A DNA stretch of 64,000 nt, from the NCBI GenBank assembly GCA_030407005.1, contig JAUDYN010000004.1, positions 4,030,001 through 4,094,000 of the forward strand, in the 5' to 3' direction. This DNA is from Desarmillaria ectypa. Taxonomy: Eukaryota > Basidiomycota > Agaricomycetes > Agaricales > Physalacriaceae. Under the pieces are notes generated by a model. It saw only the letters and a list, made by a program, of their open reading frames with translations. It was not told the DNA's origin and did not search any database. A program made the translations under genes and the position numbers. Positions within the stretch are counted from its first letter, which is position 1, and each line of letters starts with the position of its first letter. Shown here piece after piece: positions 1 through 11,500 of this stretch.

Positions 1-574
1 GGTAGCCAGATCTCGTACGTCAGTTGGCGGGCTCTTTTGCGCTGCTCTCAAAGCCTGGTTTTTTAAGGTAGGAAATGCGATACATAGGACAACTTTACGG
101 ATACGAGTGGCCCCAGCTCTCTATGTTGTGCATACATATGGTCCAGGATATTGGCAAAACTCTTTGCTGTCGTCCTGATTTTCTGGGCCAAGGCAACCCC
201 TCTGGCAAAGCCAGAGATACGACGCAAGGTGATACCTATCCATATTCCTGGACACAGCGTAACCAGGATTTGATACTCTCCTCGGCATCGCTGAATGGAT
301 ATGTAGTAACAACGTTGCGAACCACATAATCTTATCAGCTATCACTATTGCAATCGAAGCCAGAGGAGACCTTCATCTCGTGGTATTGACGATTAGACGA
401 CTAGTCAGTCATACCCAGTCTTGTCCGGCTCTCTCTTTTAATACGTGCCATGCATCGTCACGACCTAGACACTGAACAGAATCCAAGAAGGATCAGGTAT
501 ATCTGTGCAGCCAAGGTTATGTAGGGCATTATTGGTACATCACTAGGTCTCGGTTCTTGCAGTGCTACTTTCAC
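1..574. other. left edge, no gene recognised
   Basis: Short ORFs here lie on both strands, lack recognisable motifs and show no convincing intron signals. Homology to segment B becomes visible only from about position 575. I see nothing else to annotate. Confidence 0.5.
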
Positions 575-1426
575 CAACACGTTGTGGGGATCCTGACGGG
601 CGCTTCCAATGAAGGCACAATTCAGCCCTGGGACTGCGTCATCGGAAACGTTTTCTAAACCCCGATAGTTTGAGGCCATTCGGACAGTGGGCTATGGTCC
701 GGGAATGCTTGCACGACGGCCGCTGCCGTTTGTCGTCTACCATATCGTTGATACGGCGACTTGCCCTTCATCAGTTTCGATAATGTCTATTGTAAGCACT
801 TCATATTCCCCTGGCAAACAATTTACTGATGATACTGGTGGAGTGCTTGTATGGAATGGACTGGTGCCCAGAGGCGGAGACGTTGTACAGCATTGCTGTC
901 AATAATCGTCGCGATGACTCTTTCCGTATACATTTCTACCTATGGTAAAAGATCGGAATGACTGAAAACGACTTGCGATCACTGATAATATACCCAGGGT
1001 CGGTGGAATCAGCATATGATTTACGGGCATAGCCCCGATTGTTAGGATCGTCTGTTGTTAGACGAGGTCGGATGTCACTAACGAAACTCGTTGCACCCCG
1101 CCGAGGCCATAGAAGCTAGTGATGAAGATTCTATACTTCGGTGTGTGATATATCTACGCATTCTTAAAACTGGATAGAAGCTAAGATGGTGTTACAGGTA
1201 CCAGGGCACATTAAGATTGGTCAAGGTACAAGCTCTTCATCGTCAAGGAGACATCCATACATTGTCACACTAGACCAGGGGCGATGTGCGCTTCGAGGCG
1301 CCATCATCTCAACTGGGTTATGCAGGGCTGTGTCGCGCCGGGCACAAGCTGTGGACTGACGCCCTGTTAAGCATTGCTAATAGGCTGTATCGGAACCGCC
1401 CTTTCAACATAGAGAAAGCGGCGGGG

Positions 1427-1434
1427 TATAAAGG
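1427..1434 (+). promoter_or_regulatory. TATA box of the DUF6699 gene
   Basis: TATAAAGG lies 39 bp upstream of the ATG at 1466 and 24 bp upstream of the ATG at 1451. The same box (TATAAAAG) stands at the same place in copy B (about 42195). The spacing argues that transcription starts near 1457, which favours 1466 as the first usable start codon. Confidence 0.55.
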
Positions 1435-1465
1435 AAGACCACGTTTCTCGATGAACAGATTCACA

Positions 1466-2281
1466 ATGCCCCGCCACATCTCATCCAAAATGCCCACCAC
1501 GAAGACGGTTCGTTTCGCGGACTCGCCCAACGACACGTACTCGTATGATTCGGACCAGGCGCCTTCACCAATTGCAACCCGATCATCTCAGAGGCTGTTT
1601 GGAAGCCCATCGGCCGGCCAGGAGTTGCCCAGCATGTATTATCATTCTCGGTCGGTGAATGATACTCCGTCTCCCGAGTATTATCAGTCTCCATTGCCAT
1701 CTTCGCCGAGCTTCTCTTCATTCACAAGTTCCACATCTTCTCCTTCCACCGCCTCCCCTCCCCCACTGCCGCCGTCTTCGTTTCACCCACCGCCAACGCC
1801 TAATGGTCTCCAGAGCACCATCAGTCTCCCGTCAGTGGAAGAAGACTTTGGGCCAATTACCGTTGAACTGCATGAATACCTCCGCCCGCCTCACTTCGAC
1901 ATCGACTTGTCAAAGGACATTTCGCCATACATCCCTGAGCTCTCTGACGCACCTGCTACCTCTCCTCACCTCCCCGGAGGCATGATCCTCGTTTCCAAGT
2001 ACCTACCCTGGCGGATTCATATATCGCCCAGTTCGGTTAGGGACGTGGTCGTGGCGCTGTATACCGCGCTGAGGACGAGAGTTACTCAGGAGGAGCTGAG
2101 GACCGTGGGAGGGACGGCTGTCACGAGGGCGTTTGCGAGCCGGGTAGAGGGGATGGGGGAGGAAGAGAGAAGGAAGGGTGTTAGGAGAGTCGACTTCTTG
2201 TTAGGTTATACCAGGTTCATCGGGCTCGATGCTACAGATGAGCCGGGGGCGTGGAAGATTTGTTTGGCGTCCAAGTCATAG
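1466..2281 (+). CDS. DUF6699 domain protein, intact copy
   Basis: An uninterrupted frame of 271 aa from the ATG at 1466; an in-frame ATG at 1451 and a further one at 1490 are alternatives. The N-terminal half (residues about 1-125) is rich in Ser, Pro and Thr and looks disordered, with a short MPTTKTVRFADSP stretch near the start. The C-terminal part from about residue 130 carries the DUF6699-like pattern: a VELHEYLRPPHFDIDLS block, then LPWRIHISPSS followed by VRDVVVALYTALRTRVTQEE. DUF6699 is a domain common in agaricomycete proteins and its function is not established. There is no signal peptide, membrane segment or intron. A second copy at 42.23 kb is frameshifted. Expression is supported only by the conserved TATA box. 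The family call is by pattern recognition, not by a profile search. Confidence 0.78.
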   Translation: MPRHISSKMPTTKTVRFADSPNDTYSYDSDQAPSPIATRSSQRLFGSPSAGQELPSMYYHSRSVNDTPSPEYYQSPLPSSPSFSSFTSSTSSPSTASPPPLPPSSFHPPPTPNGLQSTISLPSVEEDFGPITVELHEYLRPPHFDIDLSKDISPYIPELSDAPATSPHLPGGMILVSKYLPWRIHISPSSVRDVVVALYTALRTRVTQEELRTVGGTAVTRAFASRVEGMGEEERRKGVRRVDFLLGYTRFIGLDATDEPGAWKICLASKS

Positions 2282-3462
2282 CGCTTTCCTGGGTTTCTTT
2301 GTATTTTCTAGGTTTCCATTTGGTCATTTTACAAGTGTTTCGATGAAAGAGTTATTTGTTGTTTTTATATTTATCTTGTTATATTATTGTACATTACTAT
2401 CTATTGCTATCTGAATGTAAGCTCAGGGTAGACGTACACGGTTAACTTTGCTCGTGAATCGCTGGCGCGTTTCAGCTGAGCGACTCCTTCCTTCCTGAAT
2501 TCTCATAGTGCCAGTCGTTTTCCCGATCCCGATGGCAGGATTCCGAATTCCGAGATCTTTCTCAGTCGTTGAGGACTGTATATGTAAAACCTATCTGATC
2601 TACACAAGTTTCATGATGCGAAACACTTGATACCTCCGGATCGCTTTGGAACATCAATGACGGCATGATCGCCTGAATAAGATCTTTATGAGAGCTGGTC
2701 AGTTTATTATGTTCCAGAAGAAGTTCCCTTGAAAAGTCAGCGTGGGGGAACCGTACGTCTTTGTTGCATCAGTCGCTAATAATCGAACGGTGTATCCACG
2801 TGTCAACGAGCAGGGAAACCTTCTCAGTATGAGACAGTGCGAACTAGTCAGCGGTCCCAAGTCCGGATGTCCTGAAATTTCTTCAAGGGCGTCTGCAGCT
2901 GCAATATTCCTCTGGTGTAGGAATGCTGTGCGAGCTAGAATATAGCGAGTCTGAAGATGAACTGGTGATGGCAAGGGTGACGAGAACATTCAACCCTGTG
3001 ATTTCGACATAGGAATGAGTACGCAAGTGACTTGAGATAAAGTTGATGCGATATAGTATGTCATTGTGCGAATTGATACTTGAGAAATGGCTTACGAGAG
3101 GCGGAGGATATAATGTTTGATCTCAGGGTTGGTACTGAGCAATTCCTGGCAAAGTGATCAGTTTTCTACTTGACGTATTCAAGATCAGTTGCGAGCTTAC
3201 CTCGAGAGAGACGCTGCGCCGTTTCAAAATATAAGGTCAAGGACTTCGCCCACGCTCACTATTTTGTAGACTATCGCTGCCGTTTCCGCCTCCCGCCTCC
3301 CGCCTCCCGGATTCTCTGGGAGACGTCTCTTCCAGCTGATTGAACATTCTGAAATCTACATAATATCACGATCCTGATAATTACACTAGCAGCTAATACT
3401 TACAAGTGACACTAACATACAGGTTGCACATTAAGACCTAGTCATCATTTCCATCACAGGTA
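2282..3462. other. intergenic, contains a 7-bp x3 tandem repeat
   Basis: No supported gene. The 3' flank of DUF6699 is T-rich. At 3287-3307 the unit CGCCTCC is repeated three times without mismatch. Copy B has only about 0.67 kb in the matching interval (43.05-43.71 kb), so roughly 0.5 kb differs. Confidence 0.45.
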
Positions 3463-5316
3463 CTACGGACCCCAATTCTCCCTCGGATTCAATCCCAACA
3501 TTACCCTCACCATCTCAAACTCTTCGTCATTTGCGCATTCTAGAAGCCGAACAAAGTTTCTTATTCTCACCAAATGCCTCATAAAATGTCCCGTCCCCCA
3601 AGTTCGACTGCTCCTTTGCAGTGGCCGTGACAGCGTCCAGAGCATACTCCACCCTCCCACCCTTGGAAAAGTAAAACGAAGTACCCCGTTCAAATACCGT
3701 GTCACGCTGAATATCCTGGAGTTTCGGAGTTCGAGCGTCGTTATTCAGTATCTTATAAATGACTTCGAATATAGCCGTGAACCCAATGTAGAAGGACTTG
3801 AACGTGTTTCTTGAAGCGCCGGTGGAAGATAATCCGTCGTCCCGCATCCGATCATTTCCTTTGAGGAATCAAGTACTTCACCGCATATGAAGCTGCTTAG
3901 ATCCACCGGCAGCGTGTCCGTATAAAAGCCAGCCTGAACTAGAGGTAGATATCAAATTTTGAATAACGATAGGATATTTTCGACCATACATTCCAAAGCA
4001 AATCGCATCCGCGGGGAGAGCCAACCCCCAGAGCACTGTCCGCATGTACAGCCAAACTGAAGCTGACTAGCACCGTCTGCGGGAAGCTTCATCGCTGCCT
4101 TCAATATGCGAACGATTTTCATATCCGTCTCCAATTACCTGCCCACGTGCCGAGCATAGCCTCACAGAATTCGCGGGTCGATTGCATGCTATCCAGCACG
4201 GCCTCCAGCGGAGTGACTCCCTCGGTATTGTCCGTATTGTCCGTATTGTTCATATTGTTCAGGTCTTCAGCAACGCCGATCTCGATCAGTTTGTTGAGCG
4301 CGTGAACGTTCGGTGCACGCACAGCGACGAAAACGGGGAGAAAGCCCCGGTCATCAGGTACGTGAATACTTGCAGGATCCTTGTCGTAGAATGATTTGAT
4401 GACCATAGCGATATCGGGAGTGTTCTGGTCGACAATAGCATAATGGAGAGGGTAATTCTTCCGGCGTTCCTCATGGATGGCATCGGGTCTGCGGGCCTTC
4501 AGTTCGGCAGGAGAGATAGAGAAATTACTGTCCGGAAACCTTTCTTCTAAAGATTTGACGTCATTCTCTGGCAGAATACACCGAGACGGGTGGTTTATAT
4601 TAGGAGAGTAGCCTAAGAAATTTGTACGGCCAATGCGATCAAAGTCGTTCTGAGATATTGTTAGCAATTATGCTCTGCGTGAGATGTCATTTGAAATCAT
4701 GCTTTGCGGAAGAAGGCAACCAGGATCTCATTCGGAATATCTCTTGAAACTGGCCAGGATATAACGGTATCGTTTCCTTGAACATACTCGGACTCGAATA
4801 GCTTTTGAAGGACAAATGATCCGATTCCTTGTCGTCGATTCTGTACAAGAATTTTGGTGAATATCTATCAAACGATCCGGAAGCTTTCTCACCTTGTGAA
4901 CGGTAACGTCAACCACATAAATAAAATTTCCGGCGCTGAGCTCCCTCCCCCAGCACCGAGTACCACTCCGAAAGCCCTCTGAGACAATATGAGACTTGAC
5001 TTTGCCGTAACTTGTCGAACAGTGCTACAGAGAACTGGCGCAGTTCATCGCTTTCTCCATCAAGAATTGAGTGAAAACCGTCGCCAGAGCGTGCTCGAGA
5101 GATGATGAACCCGTCCAGAGAAGCTATCCGACCGTCCGAACTGCCAGGATCCACGACCTCCATGTTGATAGTCTGTAGCACTTCAGGATATTCATCGTGC
5201 GGATCCACCTTGATATCCACCACGATTTCAGAGAAATTGACCATGGTGTGGAGAGAGCAGGGAGTGAAGTGGTCGTGGTCGAAAGCAAAGGAGAAGTCGT
5301 CCGTATGATGCGACAT
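3463..5316 (-). pseudogene. GNAT acetyltransferase / ankyrin-like protein, broken (copy A)
   Basis: The reading runs from 5316 down to 3463. The N-terminal part (5316-4990) reaches a block containing SDELRQFSVALFDKL. After a one-base frame change near 5005 comes SGTRCWGREL and IYVVDVTVHK. An intron with a GTGAGA donor follows, and then RRQGIGSFVLQKL, the acetyl-CoA-binding motif A of GNAT N-acetyltransferases. A second intron, whose donor here is GC instead of GT, leads to NDFDRIGRTNFLGYSPN. The ankyrin-like part (about 4570-4130) includes YPLHYAIVDQNTPDI. A Cys-rich block CTCGQCSGGWLSPRMRF lies near 4020. The C-terminal part again changes frame near 3820 and near 3530 before ending NPRENWGP. 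I recognise the layout as an agaricomycete GNAT-plus-ankyrin family. At least three frame changes make it a pseudogene unless the sequence has errors. Copy B carries the same gene in a more decayed state. Confidence 0.65.
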
Positions 5317-5822
5317 TTGAAATTCTGTGATATGGTCATCACTACCTGAGACCTTTCACCTGGATCATAGAATTAATATAGCGGCTATCACAGTGGAGAA
5401 TCTTATCCAAGAGATTTTAAGTGAGGTACTAAGTTTGACTCAGCGTTGCAAAGCTGACGCTTCACTGCAGTAGGACAGCAACAGCTTGAACAGTTGCAAG
5501 CCCGTGCTCTATTGTATATGGTTCGCTGGACCCTAATACGCAAATTTGACTTGGGGGAAGGGTTCCAAACGGCCAAGCTTGTGCTGAAGGACAATTCATG
5601 GTGTCTTGTCTTCTCTGGTACGCCATTCTACGGAGCATTTTGGGACTTTGAACAAGAGCGCATATGAATATACAACTGCAAGGCTGGGCATGTAACAGAA
5701 ATTCCCACCACTGACTGTGGACACGAATGAGATGCCATGAACCATTGCAGAATTGCAGGCAGGAGCTTCTTGAGAGGCACGAAAATGCCATGTATGCGCT
5801 TCCGGCCGAATTTGCTCTAAAA

Positions 5823-6846
5823 AACCCTAACCCTGAGAAATGTAAGGTTAGGTTTACATTCAATGTTAGGAGAGAAGACACCAATCCCGTCCTTCCCTAG
5901 ACCTCATAACTTTCCCTCAAACCACGATCTCAACTTTCTACATCTCCTTACTCCTATCATTCAAGCCAACCAAAGCCCCTCTGTTCATCTTTAAACTTTT
6001 TTTCTCCCATGGATAAGAGAACTCACCGTGACACGAAGACGATAGGTGTCCAACGAGAAAACGTGGTGGAAATGGAAATGCAGCAGGATAGAGAGTTGCC
6101 AAAAATTGCATTTATCATCAGCGACGGCATTCAACACCCCGTCGACTAGGAGGGAAACCCTTGTTATTCCTCTACGACGACGCGCAGTTGTCAGTGTTTA
6201 TCGCCATTATGCATCCAGTCCCGACACATCGTATCTGGGGTCTACATAGGAACAGATCATACCGCCCACGCTGTCTGCCCTTGTTAAACTGCGCCATCAT
6301 CACGTCTCGCTGTCGTCCCCAACGGAAAGCGATACCCCGGCAATGGTACATTCACTCTTATGGCAGAGCAGTGGAGAGACGATGACAGTGTTCGACTAGC
6401 TTAGAGTCCAGCGAACGTCCGTGTTGTTAATTATGATGGCAGCGCAAGCAACGCAACGGCCAACCTGCCTCTTCTGTCACTGGCCATCGTACACCCGCTG
6501 CTTCCACGGCCAAGAGGTGGGATATCTTGGTCACCATTGTTGAAGGTGTAGAGTATGCTCTACGTATACCCATCCTGCTGCACGTCCGCGATTTTTGAAA
6601 ATCAAGACGACGAGCCTTTGAACAGCCGTGGAAGTATGCAAGGGAGGAGTCTTTCAACAACACAGAGAGGTGCCTTTGAGGAGAAAGACGTAGTTTATGG
6701 GACTTCGTTGCGATGGAAGGTGAGAGCGCTAAGGTCGGGATATCTATTTATTTAGCTGAGGAGTCGACCGTATGCCCTATAAACATGTATCAGCTACGGT
6801 CAACAGAAGAATGACCCATAGCCCTAGGAAAAGTAGGGTTAGGGTT
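5823..6846. repeat. interval bounded by inverted telomere-like repeats (copy A)
   Basis: AACCCTAACCCT at 5823-5834 and its perfect reverse complement at 6835-6846 bracket 1.02 kb. Copy B has the same pair at 45311-45322 and 45661-45671 bracketing only 0.36 kb, because about 0.68 kb is missing. A 46-aa open frame (6009-6152, starting MDKRTHRD) has a diverged match in B around the shared IAFI.SD motif, but I do not recognise it. No clear target-site duplication flanks the pair. Confidence 0.5.
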
Positions 6847-7927
6847 ATCCCCATCTACGGTCCCAAAACCTAAATAGTAACCATGCTTCAGTCACCGACG
6901 AGCCCTGGGTTTCATGCTGTGATCCACCTCGTCCAGCGTGAGGCAAGCAAAAGGTTTCTATACGTCGCCTGTGCAGACATCGGTCTTCTTCCCCATATAT
7001 CTTGAGTCAAGCGCCCCATCATCCGTGCATGGCTGCTATCCTCGAGAGTGAGCATGAGAACAGCCTAACCCGGCGAAAAGTGTGTCATGCAGATTCGTTA
7101 TTTCGATCGCAAGGCCATGTTGTTCGAACCTTGTCGTTTTTGGGCCAACGGATACGTGCTAAATATGTTAGAGACTCGTTAGCTTGTCACAAAAAAAAAG
7201 AGTTAAATGGGAAGTTCTTACGCAACACCCATCCCGGTGGTAAATGGCTGGTATCACTGAGAGAAGCAGAAGTTAATATCCCAATTCAACGAGATTCTGG
7301 CCCTGAGTTCTGCGGAGCAGAAAGTTTGACTATCATGCGCATCCACCAGCAGTGCACAGGCGACGGCGTTTTTGGTAGTTTTGCTCTCGGCCTACCAAAT
7401 AGAACCTGGATATTGCTGGTCAGAAGTAGGGGGGTAGATAGGTATCCGTCAATCAAGAAGTCCTCCCCCATCGTTCAGCATGCCTAAGGGAGTTAAGGAT
7501 CGATTAATTCGCCAGTTGGCATGACGAGCAGTGTCTCTTCGTTGCATTGGATAGTTAGATGGATGCAACGGGTAGTCGATACTGGAGGAGGGAAAGCATT
7601 CGCGAGCACGAAAGAAAGAGGGTAAGACTTTGTTCGAGGCCAAGAAGACTTTCGTTTGTTGGGCCTGGAAAGGATCTGATTCTCTGCCGCTTGCATGTGA
7701 GACAGGTACCGGGATAAGGTGCGATGGAGAATGCAGGCCAAACACGACAAAAAGGGGAAAGCATCTGAATTGTATCAAAAAGAATCACCGGAAGGCGCCC
7801 AGGTGCGGACTGATATACATGATAAAATCGGGCATCTTAGACCGGCTTGATCAGACTACAAAAATGCCACCATCAGAACCCAAGTACTTCAGAGCGACGT
7901 CCACTACTCACTTTGCTCTACTGCGAT

Positions 7928-8350
7928 ATGAGCGCAGCGTTCCCTCAGAGCGTTTCCTCCGCCGCAATGGTCACAGAGACTGCCACCACAATTTTTATCG
8001 GCAGGCCAAGTGCCTCCCCTCTACCGACGGCAACCGCTCGTCCAAACCCAGCAGCATATGTGCAGCCGACCATTATACAATGTCACGACCCTGTTGCACG
8101 TAGTCTCGCTACCGTGGCAATATTTTTTGCCATCGGTATGCTTATCACTATCACCCTGTTGGTACTGAGGATCCAAAAACTGAAGGTTAGGGTGAGGCGC
8201 TGGGAATCGGTTGGGGATGACCACGAGGTCCTGTTTAAAACACCGAGCGACGTGTCAGTGTATGGAGACGAAAATAAAGCCCTGCTGAGTGGTTCGATGG
8301 AGCCAGCGCTTGCTGAAGGGGCGCAGGCAGGAAGCGTTGTTCCACATTGA
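7928..8350 (+). CDS. small single-pass membrane protein, unrecognised
   Basis: A 140-aa frame from the ATG at 7928; the frame is open upstream, so the start is a choice, made because this ATG follows a stretch shared with copy B. Residues about 1-58 are rich in Ser, Thr, Ala and Pro, resembling an O-glycosylated ectodomain. Residues about 61-82 (LATVAIFFAIGMLITITLLVL) form one strong transmembrane helix. A basic stop-transfer patch, QKLKVRVRRW, follows, and then an acidic cytosolic tail of about 45 residues. There is no cleavable signal peptide. I do not recognise a family. In copy B the whole ORF is deleted. It could be a chance ORF, but the ectodomain-helix-basic patch-tail order is coherent. 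Confidence 0.45.
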   Translation: MSAAFPQSVSSAAMVTETATTIFIGRPSASPLPTATARPNPAAYVQPTIIQCHDPVARSLATVAIFFAIGMLITITLLVLRIQKLKVRVRRWESVGDDHEVLFKTPSDVSVYGDENKALLSGSMEPALAEGAQAGSVVPH

Positions 8351-8599
8351 TGGCAGGGAGAACGAGCAAGCTGTCACTTGAGGAAGAAAGAAACTAGTTT
8401 TTGCGGAAAGCGTATGATAGGGTACGGGCCTACCTTGTTAGATGGACAGATAAGCGTTAACTTCATCACAGTTTTGAGAGTTACGTACTGTTGGCATTTC
8501 TTTCATCCAACATTCCCTTCCATCATCGTGTTAATTGTTTCATTATTGATATTCTATCTCAAATATCACTACTGAGCGCTTCTTCTCGCACTAGAATAC

Positions 8600-11500
8600 C
8601 TGTCAGATATATATATGCTGAAGGAAAATGCACTGACTTGAATTCGCATGAATTCCCCGATACCGTAGTCCTGTCCCGTTCCTTAGCCCTAGTCAGTGCA
8701 GAAGCGAAATTCCCGCACACACTGAGTCCAGAACGGTGAAATCTTCACTATCCCGGGTGATGATCAGATTGCCCTTGACCTAGTTGAATGATGAGAGATT
8801 GTAAATGCCGAACGAGAAAGAATTGCTCACATGATGCCAGTTGTTTTCGCTATTCGTTCATCATTCATTCAGCAACATGTCGCCGTAGGATAATTGAGGT
8901 AAAACATGCTTCATGCGCCGCTGTCATTGGAGTATACCTGACATATAGTTCCTACAGATGACCTTAGAGTGAGCGATTCTACGACAAGAATTACAGGATC
9001 AACTCACCCGCTTATAGTGCATCGCGGGGACAGTGATGGCGGGAGCGAAGTTCAACTGTTAGTGCCGATAGGCCAGTATGCATTCCGACCTTGAATTATG
9101 TTGCTGGCATTTTCGGCAATAAATTCCAGCGGGAGTGCGTAATTTCCAATTGATCGCGTTTGATCGCTGTAACCCTAACCCGATGACTCGAGTTTTGTCT
9201 ACATTCTGCTTTCCAGTGTCCTCCCTACACGCTCGCCGTATGGGATAGCATGGTTAGTGTCTTATCGCTCTCTTATTTATACTCTCGTTTAATTCTCTAC
9301 AGTACTGGGCCAATCCGTTGTAGCAAAAAAAAGTCATTTCCTTCAAGTGACTGCGACTTTGGGGCGGAATCGCGAATCTGCGACTGTGCGAGCCTCTTAC
9401 CACATACAGAAAAAAAAGGCAAATACTCAGCTTCCTGAAAATTTATAGGCTATGTCTTGTGCCTTGACGGCAACTGTTACAATTCGCTCTGCTTCCTGGC
9501 AGACCTTTCTTCTCTGGTTATTGAGCACGACGAGAAAGTTCTCAAACTCTTCTCTCTCGATCCCGAGATCATTTCAGATTGTTGGTGTCCAGTTATCCGA
9601 TACCAAAAGAAAATAAAGAAGTTTCAGCAAGTCTATTGCATTCTTGAGTGAGACAACAAGGTACAACGTGCGTACATACAGTCGTTCATGTCTTCGTTTC
9701 GTTTACCCCGGGTGCAGCAGACCACTTCCAGGAGACCTTTGAGTTCAATGCATTTCAGCGAGCCAGTACCGTCACGGTCTACGCCAATCCCAACTCAAAA
9801 TGATTGGAAGAGAGCGAAACTAAACTAGGTATGCGTGACCATTCGTCAGGTTCTCCCGGGCTCACAACGACGTACAGGTGCAGAAACTCCAGCTGATAAT
9901 GACGGGTATTCTTGCGGGTGTGTCTGAGCGTCTCCTCCGAGAGCATCGAGTGTTCGTCGGAGAAAGTCATTGTGTCAATGATTAGTGCCATTTTCTATGA
10001 CCCCCAGCGCCCGCCTTGTCACTGCACTGATTCCCCTCGCCCTACACTGGAGTCTGATGCAATGATAATAATTCTGTCACCTCCATCGAGACGGACATGA
10101 AGCGCTCCGGTCTGGCGTATATCGGTACGTGGCTTTATCACCTGTGAAGCTCATATTTATTCCCGTCATAGGTTTCTGCTAGTTATTAGTTATAGTCGAG
10201 GCGATAGATCATCATTGAACTATTCTTCCACCAGTGAAGACCAGGGGCTCATAACAGCAGCCTTGTCATACTTGCTTCTCTGATGAGTGAGCCAGTCGAA
10301 CGCCTGCTGAAAATTATGTCGACTGACTCCTTTCTTGCAGGCTTTTGCTCAATTTCTTTGGCCTCCTTTCGTCGTTGCGTTTTCCAGTTTGCAACATCGC
10401 ATCAGATCATTCTCCGGCCCTGTCCATCGGTGCTACAACCGTACGAAAACAGTGCTCACTAGGCAATTGTGCCTGCGAGTCTTTAATGTCACCTTGCATT
10501 ATCCTGTACAGGTTGATCCTCCTCATGCTTTAATCTACTTGTCTAGGCGTTCCACAGAGCCAAACTCCCATTTCTCGTGTATCGATGTCTTGTCTCCAAG
10601 AGAACGCAGGTAGAGCGGACTTGGACCGTCTACAGTCCTCGTTCCCGAGCTCCTCCGAACTTGTGAGTCAGACGATCTGTCGCTTAGTACAACAAGTGTC
10701 TGTCGCTTCTTGAACATCGCCTCGAGACAGCGGGATCTTAAGATATGCGAGAGTACTTCTCTGTTAGGCACACTCCATGATTAGGAAGAGAGAAAACGGA
10801 GCTCAGCTACACCTCCGTCGTCGTTGATGAACTCTATTTGGAAGATTGGGGGAAGTGCAGTCAAATCATCCCGTGTTTGGGGCTTGGCGAGACAGTTCTA
10901 GCGATGGGCATGATCATTAATCCCAGACACAGCAAGGGGTGTGTGCTTGCGTGGAAAGAAAATGCAAGGGCTATTCCGCCGAAATATCGTCTTCTGAAAA
11001 TCTCATTAATGGCAATGTATTGCACTGCCGGAACTCGCCCAACGTGTTGGGTGCTTCGCAAAAAAACACACGGGATGCATGTTCTGCTCTTCGCGAGTAT
11101 CACCTGGTTCGATAGAAGATGTAAATGCGAGTAAACTTCTCATCTCGCCTGTAAGGGTGACGCTCCATTTTTTTCATAAAACTTCCTCGCGGCTGAAGTG
11201 CTATCCCCATCCCGAAATGTAGACGAACAATCACTGCCTTCATGAATCAGACGCACGTCGCACCCATGCATCAATAGCCCCCCGTAACATGACTCAGGTG
11301 TCATTGTGATGCTGAGCATCTGCCACCGCCATTTTCTCATTTTCAAAGACCATCAGTCGTTACCGCTGCGATAACAGTAATGCTATGCAAGAAAACTGTT
11401 TCCTAGTTTCCTACTGCGCTTGGAGAATCACACAGTGAGTCATGAATAACGATGTACGTCTTTTTGGCACCTGCCGGGTATTCTTTAAAAAATGGTATTG

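Noticed and set aside
1286..1465. DUF6699 protein starting at a GTG at 1286
   Set aside because: GTG starts are not expected in a fungal nuclear gene, and the conserved TATA box at 1427 lies downstream of it.
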